In this document: positions 44,967-53,962 of the stretch, in pieces | How positions within the stretch are numbered: the stretch's first letter is position 1 | Layout: every line of letters begins with the position of its first letter | Assembly (NCBI GenBank): GCA_019115455.1 | Contig: DXDN01000008.1 | Coordinates: 100,042 to 164,041 of the forward strand | From: Candidatus Eubacterium faecigallinarum | GTDB lineage: Bacteria > Bacillota > Clostridia > Oscillospirales > Acutalibacteraceae | Direction: 5' to 3' | Length of the DNA stretch: 64,000 bases | Program-made: the position numbers and the translations under genes | The notes under the pieces: model-generated | What the model was told of the DNA's origin: nothing | What the model saw: the letters and a program-made list of their open reading frames with translations, nothing else | Database searches by the model: none

Positions 44967-46088
44967 TCATCTTAAAGATGTATAAATCTTTGCTAATTTT
45001 CCGCCGATGGCTTTGATATCGTACTCTTCAATCACACGGCTTCTGTCCACAGATTCCCTGTCGCATTTAAGAGCGTTTTCAATTTCAGCACACCACACTG
45101 AGGGCGGCGACTCCAGGGATACGAAAGACAGATTGTCGTTAAGTTTGACAGCAGGGGTTATACGGCTTGACACAACGCAGGGCAGTTTGCTCGACTGAGC
45201 TTCAATCAGCGTAAGCGGGAATCCCTCGTGCAGTGACGGAAAGACCATACAGTCCATAGCCAAGAGCATACGCCAAACGTCGTCCCTGACGCCGGCAAAA
45301 ATAACGCTGTCATCAAGGTTTAAGCCTTCAACCTTTTCCCTGAGCATTGCCTCATCTTCGCCTGAGCCCACAAGAAGCAGGACGGAAGATTCATTATTTC
45401 TATGAAATTCACTGAATATATCAATCAGAAAAGACTGATTTTTTATATGATTAAAATGTCCGATATGTCCCAACACGGTTTTATCGGAAATGTTGAATTC
45501 TTCTCTTATATCATTTCTCTGCTTTGAGCTGAAAACATAAAGACTTGTATCAACTACGTTGTTAAGCACAATACCTTTGTGCTTTAAAAAGCCTTTGCCG
45601 CTGAGGAAAATTCCGCTCTCTACACTGCATCCGATAATATCGGTGGCATATTTGCGGATAATTTTTCTCATGACGATTCTATACAATAACGCAATAAAGC
45701 GTTTGACAGCCGACCTGCCCTGGGTCAGCGGCTTTGAAAAATGAGAATGTGCTATTCTCTTTTTAATATTATTTTTGTAAGCGGCTTTCAAAACTATTCC
45801 GCTGTAAAACATCTGGTGGCTGTGAACTATATCAAAATGCTCGTTTTTAAACAGCCTGTCATAATATTTATAGCTTTTAAAATAATTTAACTCGCTGTCA
45901 GGCTGATGGATTATACGAATTCCCCTTTGAGCCAGCTCGTCCTCCATGGCACCTTTTTTCTCAGACCTTACAGAAAAAACACATTCAAATTTTTCGCTAT
46001 CCAGCGCCTGTCCAAATCTGACCGCCGCCATTTCCATACCGCCGCGGTCAAGGGTATCGGTAACAATTAAAACCTTAAGCCTACTCAT
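44967..46088 (-). CDS. GT4 family glycosyltransferase (EPS gene 6)
   Basis: 373 aa from ATG 46088 with TGGAG upstream; the ORF-track GTG is less likely. N-terminal VLIVTDTLDRGGMEMAAVRF is the GT4 start; VHSHQMFYSGIV, GHIGHFNHIKNQSFLIDIF and VFPSLHEGFPLTLIEAQ carry the donor-binding EX7E-type site. Cytosolic, membrane-associated, adds one sugar to the lipid-linked repeat unit. Confidence 0.9.
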   Translation of the reverse strand: MSRLKVLIVTDTLDRGGMEMAAVRFGQALDSEKFECVFSVRSEKKGAMEDELAQRGIRIIHQPDSELNYFKSYKYYDRLFKNEHFDIVHSHQMFYSGIVLKAAYKNNIKKRIAHSHFSKPLTQGRSAVKRFIALLYRIVMRKIIRKYATDIIGCSVESGIFLSGKGFLKHKGIVLNNVVDTSLYVFSSKQRNDIREEFNISDKTVLGHIGHFNHIKNQSFLIDIFSEFHRNNESSVLLLVGSGEDEAMLREKVEGLNLDDSVIFAGVRDDVWRMLLAMDCMVFPSLHEGFPLTLIEAQSSKLPCVVSSRITPAVKLNDNLSFVSLESPPSVWCAEIENALKCDRESVDRSRVIEEYDIKAIGGKLAKIYTSLR

Positions 46089-46117
46089 ATAAACTCCATA
46101 ATCCACAAACCTAAATA

Positions 46118-47191
46118 TTATTTTCTGTAAAAATCTGCAAGAATCTTTGCATTATCATAAATATCCCAGCCATGCTGTGCCACTGTAACGGACAAGTCTT
46201 TGCGCTCTTTGTCTGACATTTCAATAAGCACATCTGCCCATTTTTGAGCGTCGGTATCAAGGGAAAGCCGAGTTACATTATCCGTGACGCAAACCTCTTT
46301 TGTTACAGAATCGGACATCACAACAGGCAAACCGCTTGCCTGCGCTTCAATCACGGACACGGGAAGGCCCTCGCTTATAGACGGGAACAGGAAAGCATCG
46401 CACGCCTGAAGAAGCTCGCAGATATCCGTTCTGCTGCCAAGGAATCGCACGCTGTCCTCAACACCGAGCTCTTTGCACAGATTGGCAAGCTCCTCTGTTT
46501 TGTCGCCGCCCATTAAAAGCAGTACAGAATTTCCGCGCTGTGCTTTGATTTTTGAAAATACGGTTATAAGAAACTTATGATTTTTCTGAGGGATACCTGT
46601 TCTGCCGATATGACCTACTACAAAGGAATCATCAAGTCCCATTTGAGCACGCTTACTGCTGCGTTTAACCTTGTCATAAGCATATGCCTTGCAGTCAACT
46701 GCATTATTTAAAACATTAAATTTTTTGCCTGAATACCAGAACTTTCCTGCCTCGTCGCTACAGGCAAACCTGTTTTTTATGCAATACTTGGCATATGTAC
46801 TGAGCAGTTTATTTCTGGAAGAATGACCTTTGAGTGAATAGCAGGTGGAATGGCAGTGAACTGCGATTTTATCAATGCCGTGCTTTTTTGCATACGGTGC
46901 GATAAAGACTGCAAAATGCGGGCAATGGATATGCAGTGCCGACCACTCGCCTCGGTGTGCTTCAAAAAAAGAATCCATCTTGCCGCTGAAAAAATCAGAC
47001 GGCGACGGCGAATCAACTTTAAACACTCTTCCCCCCAGCGCCTCAATATCTGCCTGTCTGGTCTGCTGAGTCCGGGCGAAGTATACAACGTCAAATTTGA
47101 TGTCTTCCGGCATTGCTTTAAAATAATTTAAAATAACGCTCATTATGCCGTTTGAAACGCCTATATCAGAAATCATCTGTAAAATTCTCAT
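46118..47191 (-). CDS. GT4 family glycosyltransferase (EPS gene 5)
   Basis: 357 aa. MRILQMISDIGVSNGIMSVIL, HIHCPHFAVFIAPYA, GHIGRTGIPQKNHKFLITVF and LFPSISEGLPVSVIEAQASGLP. Its middle and C-terminal motifs resemble the EpsF/CapM group. It overlaps the preceding GT4 by 4 nt (ATGA). Confidence 0.9.
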   Translation of the reverse strand: MRILQMISDIGVSNGIMSVILNYFKAMPEDIKFDVVYFARTQQTRQADIEALGGRVFKVDSPSPSDFFSGKMDSFFEAHRGEWSALHIHCPHFAVFIAPYAKKHGIDKIAVHCHSTCYSLKGHSSRNKLLSTYAKYCIKNRFACSDEAGKFWYSGKKFNVLNNAVDCKAYAYDKVKRSSKRAQMGLDDSFVVGHIGRTGIPQKNHKFLITVFSKIKAQRGNSVLLLMGGDKTEELANLCKELGVEDSVRFLGSRTDICELLQACDAFLFPSISEGLPVSVIEAQASGLPVVMSDSVTKEVCVTDNVTRLSLDTDAQKWADVLIEMSDKERKDLSVTVAQHGWDIYDNAKILADFYRK

Positions 47192-48330
47192 ATCAGATTT
47201 AATTCCTTGTAAATTTTTATCATCTGGTCAATAACACTTTCGGTTGAATAAGCTTTAACATCAGTTAGGTTCTGTGCCTTAAATTTATCCATAATATCAG
47301 GGTTTTCAATAAGTTTAATAATTCTGTCTGCCATTGCGTCAGAATCACCCAGAGAAATTAAAAAGCCGTTTTCGCCGTCTTTTACAAGATCACGGTTTCC
47401 CCTGACGTCCGTGGCGACAATTGCATTACCAACAGCCATAGCTTCTATCAGATTTACGGGAAGACCTTCCCTGTTGCTGGCGGAAACAGACACATCGGAA
47501 AGCCCCACAAGCTTTTCAATATCACGTCTGTAACCCAAAAACTCAACCTTGTCTGAAATATTAAGCTCTTTTACCATCATTTTATACTGAGGAGCGAGCT
47601 CCTCCTGACCGGGACAAAGCAGTCTGATGAAATCATATTTCTCAGCCACCTTTTTTACTGCGTTAAAGAGCATGGGATGATTTTTTCCGGCGGTGAGATT
47701 CGCAGGATAAACCAGTATAAAATCATTGTCGCTGTATCCGTACTCACTTCTCAGGCGGCTTTTTTCTTCACGGGCGACGGGATGGAATTTACTTATATCC
47801 ACGCCGACTCCGTTTACCTTAAATATTTTACCGGCTTTGAAACGGCGGTTAACAGCGTTATCATAATCCTCCTGATTTATTGTTATCAGGCAGTCGGTAT
47901 ATTTTGAAAGATACTTTTCCACGGGGTAAAACAACAGCCAGTTCTTTTTTGAAGCGCCGTTGTAAAAATGGAATCCGTGAGCTGTATAGATAACTTTTGT
48001 ACCCCTCTTCGCCGCATCTTTGGATGCAAGACGAGTCACAACCGAGCCCATGGGAGTATGGCAGTGCACGGCGTCATATCCGTTTTCGTCAATTATTTTT
48101 TTCAGTATTTTATATGCTTTGATATTGTCAGCGCTGTAAGGACTCCTGGAAAAAGGCACCTCAAACACCTTGTCAATGTCTGAAAGGTCAAGTCCCGGCT
48201 TTTCGTCAGAATTATCTTTAAACGCAGCATGAACAACACAACCCCGCTGCTTGAGCGCTGTAATGAACGGCATATGAAATTGTCCTATATGGCTGCGCAC
48301 CGTGGCAACAAACAATACCTTCATCATCAT
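47188..48330 (-). CDS. GT4 family glycosyltransferase (EPS gene 4, EpsD-like)
   Basis: 380 aa. KVLFVATVRSHIGQFHMPFI and YDAVHCHTPMGSVVTRLASK, then YTAHGFHFYNGASKKNW are typical of EpsD/CapM first-transferases that follow the sugar-phosphate initiator. The donor site is VSASNREGLPVNLIEAMAVGN. Three consecutive ATGs (48330, 48327, 48324) are possible; AGGGTG has the best spacing to 48324. Confidence 0.9.
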   Translation of the reverse strand: MMMKVLFVATVRSHIGQFHMPFITALKQRGCVVHAAFKDNSDEKPGLDLSDIDKVFEVPFSRSPYSADNIKAYKILKKIIDENGYDAVHCHTPMGSVVTRLASKDAAKRGTKVIYTAHGFHFYNGASKKNWLLFYPVEKYLSKYTDCLITINQEDYDNAVNRRFKAGKIFKVNGVGVDISKFHPVAREEKSRLRSEYGYSDNDFILVYPANLTAGKNHPMLFNAVKKVAEKYDFIRLLCPGQEELAPQYKMMVKELNISDKVEFLGYRRDIEKLVGLSDVSVSASNREGLPVNLIEAMAVGNAIVATDVRGNRDLVKDGENGFLISLGDSDAMADRIIKLIENPDIMDKFKAQNLTDVKAYSTESVIDQMIKIYKELNLI

Positions 48331-49238
48331 TCACCCTGCTGTATTTCCAAATTGCTGACAATCAGCTCAAAAAGACGCCTGTTATTGTTTTCGCCTACAA
48401 AAGAATTGTGCGGCGTCAGCACAACATTCTCCATATCCCAGAGAGGGCTTGATTCATCAAGGGGCTCCTCTTCAAAAACATCAAGCACTGCTCCGCAGAG
48501 CTTTCCGCTTTTAAGTACGTCTATCAGTGCATTAGGCTCAGTCAAGGTTCCCCTGGCTATATTCACAAAAACTGAACCCGGCTTCATCTTGTCAAACTCT
48601 GTTTTACCAAAAAAATGGAATGACCGCTCGGTAAGAGGCAGCGACAGAATAACAATATCCGCCTGCGATATGTATTCGCTCAAACTGTCCGGCGGCATAA
48701 TTTTAACAAAATCGCTGTCTTGGCGTGGATGCAAATCTATACCGTAAACGTTGACGCCGAAGGCATTGAGCCGCTTTGCTATTTCACTTCCTACGCTTCC
48801 CGTACCGATAACGCAGGCTCTTTTGCCGTAAAGCTCAAGAAGATTTCTGTCCTTGCACCATGTTTTTGATTTTTTATTCTCGTTAAAGAAAGCAAAATTT
48901 TTATAAAGCTGCAGGATGCCGCCCACGGCAAATTCGGACATTGGTATACTGTAAACTCCCTTGGCATTATACACTTTGATATTGTTTCTTGCGGCATAAT
49001 CCATATCAAGCCTGTCCGTTCCTGCGCTTGTAAGCTGAATAAATCTGAGATTTTTAAAATTATTGATAGGTGCGTATGTAAATAGATTGTTGCAAATTAC
49101 GCCGTCTATCAGCTTGCTGTCAATCTCTAAAGGATGGCTTTCATCAGGATGAAGATAAACATTATACCCCATCCCTTCAATTATTTTCTTTTGCTCATCG
49201 CTTATTTTGAATGCACCGGTAACAAGTAAATTTTTCAC
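48327..49238 (-). CDS. D-2-hydroxyacid dehydrogenase family protein
   Basis: 303 aa. NAD loop CVIGTGSVGSEIAKRL, catalytic Arg in VNIARGTLTE, Glu in VFEEEPLDE and His in TPHNS, so the catalytic triad is intact. The family reduces 2-oxo acids (pyruvate, hydroxypyruvate, glyoxylate) to D-hydroxy acids. Its place as gene 3 of the EPS operon, between the initiator transferase and the GT4 genes, implies a part in making a hydroxy-acid unit of the polymer (inference). It starts at GTG 49238; the nearest ribosome-like site is AGGT, 11 nt upstream. Confidence 0.87.
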   Translation of the reverse strand: MKNLLVTGAFKISDEQKKIIEGMGYNVYLHPDESHPLEIDSKLIDGVICNNLFTYAPINNFKNLRFIQLTSAGTDRLDMDYAARNNIKVYNAKGVYSIPMSEFAVGGILQLYKNFAFFNENKKSKTWCKDRNLLELYGKRACVIGTGSVGSEIAKRLNAFGVNVYGIDLHPRQDSDFVKIMPPDSLSEYISQADIVILSLPLTERSFHFFGKTEFDKMKPGSVFVNIARGTLTEPNALIDVLKSGKLCGAVLDVFEEEPLDESSPLWDMENVVLTPHNSFVGENNNRRLFELIVSNLEIQQGE

Positions 49239-49261
49239 ATTAGTAGTACCTGCTTTTTTTA

Positions 49262-49888
49262 TTATTCGTCAGCCTGTTCGTCAGCAACGCTTGCCACTGT
49301 TTCACGCACATTAGCGTTATCTTCATTTTTAAGGACCTTAAGCACTGTGACTAACAGAATTTTTATATCCAGCAAAAGAGACTGATTATCAACATACCAG
49401 CAGTTAAGCTCAATTCTCTTATGCCACTCAACATCCTTTCTGCCGTTAATCTGAGCCCAGCCGGTAATTCCCGGTCGAACGTCAAACATCTTCATTTGTT
49501 CAGGCGTATATTCGCTTATATCCCACGGATGATATGTAAGAGGCGGTCTCGGTCCGATAAAGCTCATCTCGCCTTTAAGGATATTAACAAGCTGGGGGAG
49601 CTCGTCGATACTTGTCTTTCGCAGTATCCTGCCCACTCTTGTAACCCTAACGTCGTCATCACCGCTGTAAACTCCTGTACCCATATGTTCTGCGCCGCAG
49701 CACATTGAACGGAATTTATAAATATTAAACACCTTTCCTTTAAGTCCAAGCCGTTCCTGTTTAAAAATAACCGGACCTTTCGAATCTAGCTTGACTGCCA
49801 CCGCTGTTACAAGCATAAGCGGTGATAAAACGACAATAGCCGCTAAAGATGCGGCAATGTCAAAAAACCTCTTAAAAAATTTATACAT
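49262..49888 (-). CDS. Initiating undecaprenyl-phosphate sugar transferase (PglC/EpsL-like)
   Basis: 208 aa, the small monotopic phosphoglycosyl transferase. A re-entrant helix (FFDIAASLAAIVVLSPLML), then VIFKQERLGLKGKVFNIYKFRSM, TSIDELPQLVNILKGEMSFIGPRP with the catalytic Asp-Glu, and the C-terminal VRPGITGWAQINGR. It puts the first sugar-phosphate on undecaprenyl phosphate and so starts repeat-unit synthesis. Overlaps the aldolase-like gene by 8 nt. Confidence 0.94.
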   Translation of the reverse strand: MYKFFKRFFDIAASLAAIVVLSPLMLVTAVAVKLDSKGPVIFKQERLGLKGKVFNIYKFRSMCCGAEHMGTGVYSGDDDVRVTRVGRILRKTSIDELPQLVNILKGEMSFIGPRPPLTYHPWDISEYTPEQMKMFDVRPGITGWAQINGRKDVEWHKRIELNCWYVDNQSLLLDIKILLVTVLKVLKNEDNANVRETVASVADEQADE

Positions 49889-50705
49889 TTTTCATTTCCT
49901 CAACAATCTTGTCAACGCAGTCGCACAATTTCAAATGCACCTGCTCAAAATAATCGCTGTCGCAATTTTCCAAAAAATGCTCATATTCCCTAAGGCGGGC
50001 TAATCCGCTGTCGAAAAGCTCTTTTATTTCATCAAGGTCGCTGTATTTTCTTAAATCGCAGAAAGATCTGGACAAAATAGCTATTGATGAGCCCAGGCGA
50101 TAGTGCTCTGACACAATATAATCAGCAGGAAGTATACCCTCTCCTATTCTGCCAAATCCTCCGAAGCCGTATGTAATACCAGACTTTTTTATTTTTTCTG
50201 TAATATTTTTAACAATTGAATCCGCCAAAAGCTGGAACAGGAAAGTGCATCCGACACTGATATGAAGGTCATTAAGACCGATATGTATTTCGTCAATTCC
50301 GTCAAGCCGAAGAACTCTGTCAAGGTCATTCACGGCATCAAGATTTTCAAGCAGAAGCATAGTTTTAGCCCTGCCGCCCACAAGCTTAATAAACTCCTGA
50401 GCCTGCTCGGCGTTATGCCACATCGGAAGCATAATAATATCTGCTCCGGCATCCACCACTGCGTTAATTTCTTTTTCTGAACCATCATGAATAGGATTGA
50501 CTCTTACAATAAGCTCCGATTTGTCGATCACATTTCGTATATTCATAATATCCTCTACAGTATGATGATTCTGGACAGTATCCATCATTCGCTGGCGCTC
50601 TGACTTGCCGATATATTCCATATCAACAAAAATTCTGTCAACTCCTGCATTTTGGGCAATTACGGCGATATCCGGATTATCGGTTATGTACATTAATTTC
50701 AGCAT
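49881..50705 (-). CDS. HpcH/HpaI aldolase-like protein, first gene of the EPS operon
   Basis: 274 aa from ATG 50705 (GAAGGAAA upstream). A TIM-barrel of the PEP/pyruvate (HpcH/HpaI, CitE-like) superfamily. RIFVDMEYIGKSERQ, LIVRVNPI with the substrate Arg (68), TMLLLENLDAV with a metal Glu (120) and IHIGLNDLHISVG with a metal Asp (146) are all kept, so it is probably active. Family members join or cleave pyruvate/oxaloacetate enolate and an aldehyde, with Mg2+ or Mn2+. In this operon it could make a 2-oxo-hydroxy acid later reduced by the 2-hydroxyacid dehydrogenase (inference). Confidence 0.8.
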   Translation of the reverse strand: MLKLMYITDNPDIAVIAQNAGVDRIFVDMEYIGKSERQRMMDTVQNHHTVEDIMNIRNVIDKSELIVRVNPIHDGSEKEINAVVDAGADIIMLPMWHNAEQAQEFIKLVGGRAKTMLLLENLDAVNDLDRVLRLDGIDEIHIGLNDLHISVGCTFLFQLLADSIVKNITEKIKKSGITYGFGGFGRIGEGILPADYIVSEHYRLGSSIAILSRSFCDLRKYSDLDEIKELFDSGLARLREYEHFLENCDSDYFEQVHLKLCDCVDKIVEEMKNV

Positions 50706-50751
50706 AAAATTTCCTTCATCTTTCACTACTTAGTCACATGGCCGCAAAATC

Positions 50752-50762
50752 CCACAATGTGG
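50752..50762. promoter_or_regulatory. Palindrome in the EPS operon leader
   Basis: CCACA-a-TGTGG, a perfect 11-bp palindrome about 45 bp before the ATG, with a related GTCACATGGCC nearby at 50733-50743. A possible operator. Confidence 0.35.
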
Positions 50763-50790
50763 CAATAAAAAAAGCAATCATATCCATATA

Positions 50791-50819
50791 ATTATATTAT
50801 AAAACTATAATTTAGTCAA
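50791..50819 (-). promoter_or_regulatory. Promoter of the polysaccharide operon
   Basis: Minus strand: TTGACT (50814-50819), 17-bp spacer, TATAAT (50791-50796); leader of about 80 nt. I see no other convincing promoter inside the operon. Confidence 0.7.
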
Positions 50820-50857
50820 TGATATATACTAATAACAAAATTATCAAAATAAAATTC

Positions 50858-50886
50858 TTGCATTTACACACAAAAACAACTAAAAT
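50858..50886 (+). promoter_or_regulatory. Promoter of the NSS symporter gene
   Basis: TTGCAT (50858-50863), 17-bp spacer, TAAAAT (50881-50886). Confidence 0.55.
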
Positions 50887-50922
50887 GTTATATATTGTCA
50901 AATAACAACGGAGGAAAAAATT

Positions 50923-52314
50923 ATGAGCGAAAAGAAAAGAAGCAGCTTTACCGGCTCAATAGGATTTGTTCTTGCAGCAGCCGGAAGCGCAGTAGGACTG
51001 GGAAATATATGGCGGTTCCCCTATCTTGCAGCCAAGGATAACGGGGGTCTGTTTTTGCTCTGCTATCTTGTACTGGTAGTTACATTCGGATTTGCACTGC
51101 TTACAACCGAAATTGCCATCGGCAGAAAGACTAAGCAAAGCCCGCTTACCGCATATTCAAAAATAAACAAAAAGATGGGCGGCATCGGAAGCATCGCCAC
51201 CCTTGTTCCTGTAATAATCCTGCCGTACTATTGCTGCATAGGCGGCTGGGTACTAAAATATTTCTTCACATTCTTAACGGGACAAGGTCAAGTTGCAGCC
51301 ACAGACGGATATTTTACATCCTATATTTCCGAGCAGTGGCAGCCGATTATTTGGTTTGTAGTATATCTTGTTATCACATCCCTGACTGTATTTTGCGGTG
51401 TAAACAAGGGTATAGAAAAAATGAGCAAAATACTAATGCCGATACTTCTGATACTGATTATGGGTATTTCAATATACTCGCTTACCCTCAGCTACACTGA
51501 CGCCAGCGGCGTTACTCGCACAGGACTTGAGGGTCTTAAAATCTACATCATTCCTAATTTTTCTGATATAACGATCAAAGATTTCTTTGTAACTCTTATG
51601 GACGCAATGGGGCAGCTTTTCTTCTCAATCAGTGTAGCCATGGGAATAATGGTTGCTTACGGCTCATATGTTGCCGATGACACAAACCTTATCAAATCCA
51701 TAAATCAGATAGAGATTTTTGACACTGTTGTAGCTTTCCTTGCAGGTCTTATGATAGTACCGTCTGTTTACGTATTTATGGGTACAGAGGGTATGTCGGC
51801 AGGACCTGGACTCATGTTCGTTTCCCTGCCTAAAATATTCAACGCTATGGGTGAATTCGGCGAAATTATCGGCGCTCTTTTCTTCCTTATGGTAATTTTT
51901 GCAGCTATCACATCTTCCGTATCTATTATGGAACCAATCGTGGCAAGCTTTATGGACCGCTTCCATTTATCAAGAAAAAAAGCGGTAATTATCGTTACCG
52001 TATATGCTCTTGTTTTCGGAACGCTTATATGCCTCGGATACAATCTGCTTTACTTTGAGGTAAAGCTTCCCAACGGCTCCGTAGGACAGCTGCTTGACGT
52101 ATTTGACTATATCAGCAACAATATACTGATGCCGATTGTAGCTATACTGACCTGCATCCTTATAGGCTGGGTAGCAAAACCGAAGACGATCATAGACGAG
52201 GTTACGAAAAACGGAGAAAAATTCAGACGTAAAAATCTCTATATCGTTATGATTAAATTCCTTGCTCCTGTGCTTCTGTTTGCCCTGCTGCTTCAGGCGC
52301 TTGGTGTGTTCTAA
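50923..52314 (+). CDS. Sodium:neurotransmitter symporter (NSS/SNF) family transporter
   Basis: 463 aa with about 11-12 helices. TM1 carries the signature SFTGSIGFVLAAAGSAVGLGNIWRFPYL with the unwound Na+/substrate site; the next helix follows with NGGLFLLCYLVLVV. Bacterial members (LeuT, MhsT, Tyt1) co-transport hydrophobic or aromatic amino acids with Na+. The length is that of the 11-12-TM bacterial forms. Strong GGAGG site; own promoter and terminator. Confidence 0.94.
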   Translation: MSEKKRSSFTGSIGFVLAAAGSAVGLGNIWRFPYLAAKDNGGLFLLCYLVLVVTFGFALLTTEIAIGRKTKQSPLTAYSKINKKMGGIGSIATLVPVIILPYYCCIGGWVLKYFFTFLTGQGQVAATDGYFTSYISEQWQPIIWFVVYLVITSLTVFCGVNKGIEKMSKILMPILLILIMGISIYSLTLSYTDASGVTRTGLEGLKIYIIPNFSDITIKDFFVTLMDAMGQLFFSISVAMGIMVAYGSYVADDTNLIKSINQIEIFDTVVAFLAGLMIVPSVYVFMGTEGMSAGPGLMFVSLPKIFNAMGEFGEIIGALFFLMVIFAAITSSVSIMEPIVASFMDRFHLSRKKAVIIVTVYALVFGTLICLGYNLLYFEVKLPNGSVGQLLDVFDYISNNILMPIVAILTCILIGWVAKPKTIIDEVTKNGEKFRRKNLYIVMIKFLAPVLLFALLLQALGVF

Positions 52315-52343
52315 TATAAGGCTTGAAAATTTATAAAATAATT

Positions 52344-52367
52344 AAAGCTCCGGTAATCCGGAGCTTT
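52344..52367 (+). terminator. Terminator of the NSS symporter gene
   Basis: Perfect 10-bp stem AAAGCTCCGG/CCGGAGCTTT with a TAAT loop, then TTTG. Confidence 0.85.
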
Positions 52368-52411
52368 TTTGTACGTTTTTTGTACATTATTTATAATTTA
52401 TTTCTTTAGTG

Positions 52412-52439
52412 TTGATTTTTTTTATCAATATGTTATAAT
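52412..52439 (+). promoter_or_regulatory. Promoter of gdhA
   Basis: TTGATT (52412-52417), 16-bp spacer, TATAAT (52434-52439). Confidence 0.6.
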
Positions 52440-52447
52440 GATTTTTA

Positions 52448-52473
52448 GTGAGTGATTACTCACCATGATTACT
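52448..52473 (+). promoter_or_regulatory. Inverted and direct repeats at the gdhA transcription start
   Basis: GTGAGT-gatt-ACTCAC inverted repeat at about +2, overlapping an exact direct repeat TGATTACT (52453-52460 and 52466-52473). It could be an operator or a 5' mRNA hairpin. Confidence 0.5.
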
Positions 52474-52493
52474 ACATATGAAAGGAAATCACA

Positions 52494-53843
52494 ATGAACG
52501 AATACATTGAAAACGTAATTAAAACGGTTGAACGCCGTGACAATGCCAAGCCTGAATATATTCAGTGCGTTAAGGAAGTATTCCGCTCACTTGAAAAGGT
52601 AATTGAGCAGCATCCCGAATACGTTGAGGACGATTTGCTTACCAGAATGGCGGAACCTGACCGACTCATCACATTCCGTGTTGCCTGGGTTGACGATGCA
52701 GGAAAGACGCAGATAAACCGCGGCTACCGTGTTCAGTTCAACTCCAGCATAGGTCCCTACAAGGGCGGACTGCGTTTTCATCCCAGTGTAAACTCATCAA
52801 TAATGTATTTCCTTGGTTTTGAACAAACCTTTAAGAATTCGCTTACAGGTCTGCCAATGGGCGGTGCCAAGGGCGGCTCTGACTTTGACCCAAGAGGAAA
52901 AAGCAAGGCGGAGGTTATGAGATTCTGCCAGGCATTTATGACGGAACTTTACCGCCACATCGGTCCCAACGTCGATGTTCCTGCCGGCGATATCGGTGTC
53001 GGCTCAAGGGAAATCGGATTTTTGTTCGGACAATACAAAAGAATTGCCGACGCTTTTGAAAACGGTGTAATTACCGGCAAGGGACTTTCATACGGCGGTT
53101 CGCTTATCCGTCCTGAGGCTACAGGATACGGAGCTGTATATTACACTTGCGAAGTATTCAAGCACCAAAACGACCATATTAAGGGAAAAACTTTTGCCAT
53201 CTCAGGTTTTGGTAACGTTGCGTGGGGAGCATGCAAAAAAATCGCCGAGTTAGGCGGTATTCCCGTTACACTGTCCGGTCCTGACGGTTATATCTATGAC
53301 AAAGACGGAATCATCACTGAAGAAAAGATAAATTATATGCTGGAAATGAGAGCATCCGGCAGAGACAGATGCCAGGACTACGCTGACAAGTTCGGCGTTC
53401 CCTTCTATGCAGGTCAAAAGCCTTGGGGTGTTAAAGTTGATGTGGCAATGCCCTGTGCTACTCAAAACGAAATCGGCATAAAAGAGGCTAAGCAGATAAT
53501 TGCAAACGGCACTAAGTATTATATTGAGGTTGCGAACATGCCCACCACTGAGGAAGCTCTTAATCTCTTTATGGACACAGACGGAATAATCGTTGCCCCG
53601 TCTAAGGCTGTCAATGCCGGAGGCGTATGTGTATCCGGTCTTGAAATGAGCCAGAACAGCCAGAGGCTTTCCTGGTCAGCAGAGGAAGTTGACAGCAAGC
53701 TGCACAAAGCCATGATATCTATTCATGAAAATTCGGTTAAAGCGGCTGAAAAATACGGGCTCGGCTATAACCTTGTAGCCGGTGCAAATATTGCAGGATT
53801 TGAAAAGGTAGCGGAAGCTATGATGGAGCAAGGTATCTATTAA
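52494..53843 (+). CDS. gdhA: Glutamate dehydrogenase (hexameric, probably NADP-dependent)
   Basis: 449 aa, the short hexameric class. Substrate site YKGGLRFHPSV and catalytic-Lys motif PMGGAKGGSDFDPRGKS; DVPAGDIGVGSREIGFLFGQYKR; nucleotide loop AISGFGNVAWGACKK. Couples 2-oxoglutarate and ammonia to glutamate. A typical ammonia-assimilation enzyme of gut Clostridia. Ribosome site AAAGGAA. Confidence 0.96.
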   Translation: MNEYIENVIKTVERRDNAKPEYIQCVKEVFRSLEKVIEQHPEYVEDDLLTRMAEPDRLITFRVAWVDDAGKTQINRGYRVQFNSSIGPYKGGLRFHPSVNSSIMYFLGFEQTFKNSLTGLPMGGAKGGSDFDPRGKSKAEVMRFCQAFMTELYRHIGPNVDVPAGDIGVGSREIGFLFGQYKRIADAFENGVITGKGLSYGGSLIRPEATGYGAVYYTCEVFKHQNDHIKGKTFAISGFGNVAWGACKKIAELGGIPVTLSGPDGYIYDKDGIITEEKINYMLEMRASGRDRCQDYADKFGVPFYAGQKPWGVKVDVAMPCATQNEIGIKEAKQIIANGTKYYIEVANMPTTEEALNLFMDTDGIIVAPSKAVNAGGVCVSGLEMSQNSQRLSWSAEEVDSKLHKAMISIHENSVKAAEKYGLGYNLVAGANIAGFEKVAEAMMEQGIY

Positions 53844-53863
53844 TAGAAGCTCAGTATAAAACT

Positions 53864-53896
53864 AAACCACCTGTTGTTTATCACTTCAGGTGGTTT
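53864..53896 (+). terminator. Terminator of gdhA
   Basis: Stem AAACCACCTG/CAGGTGGTTT with a 13-nt loop, then TTTTC. Confidence 0.85.
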
Positions 53897-53962
53897 TTTT
53901 CAATAATTTATTTAATTTGATTTGCAGAGCCTAAGCATATAAAGGCATATACTTGAGATTTC

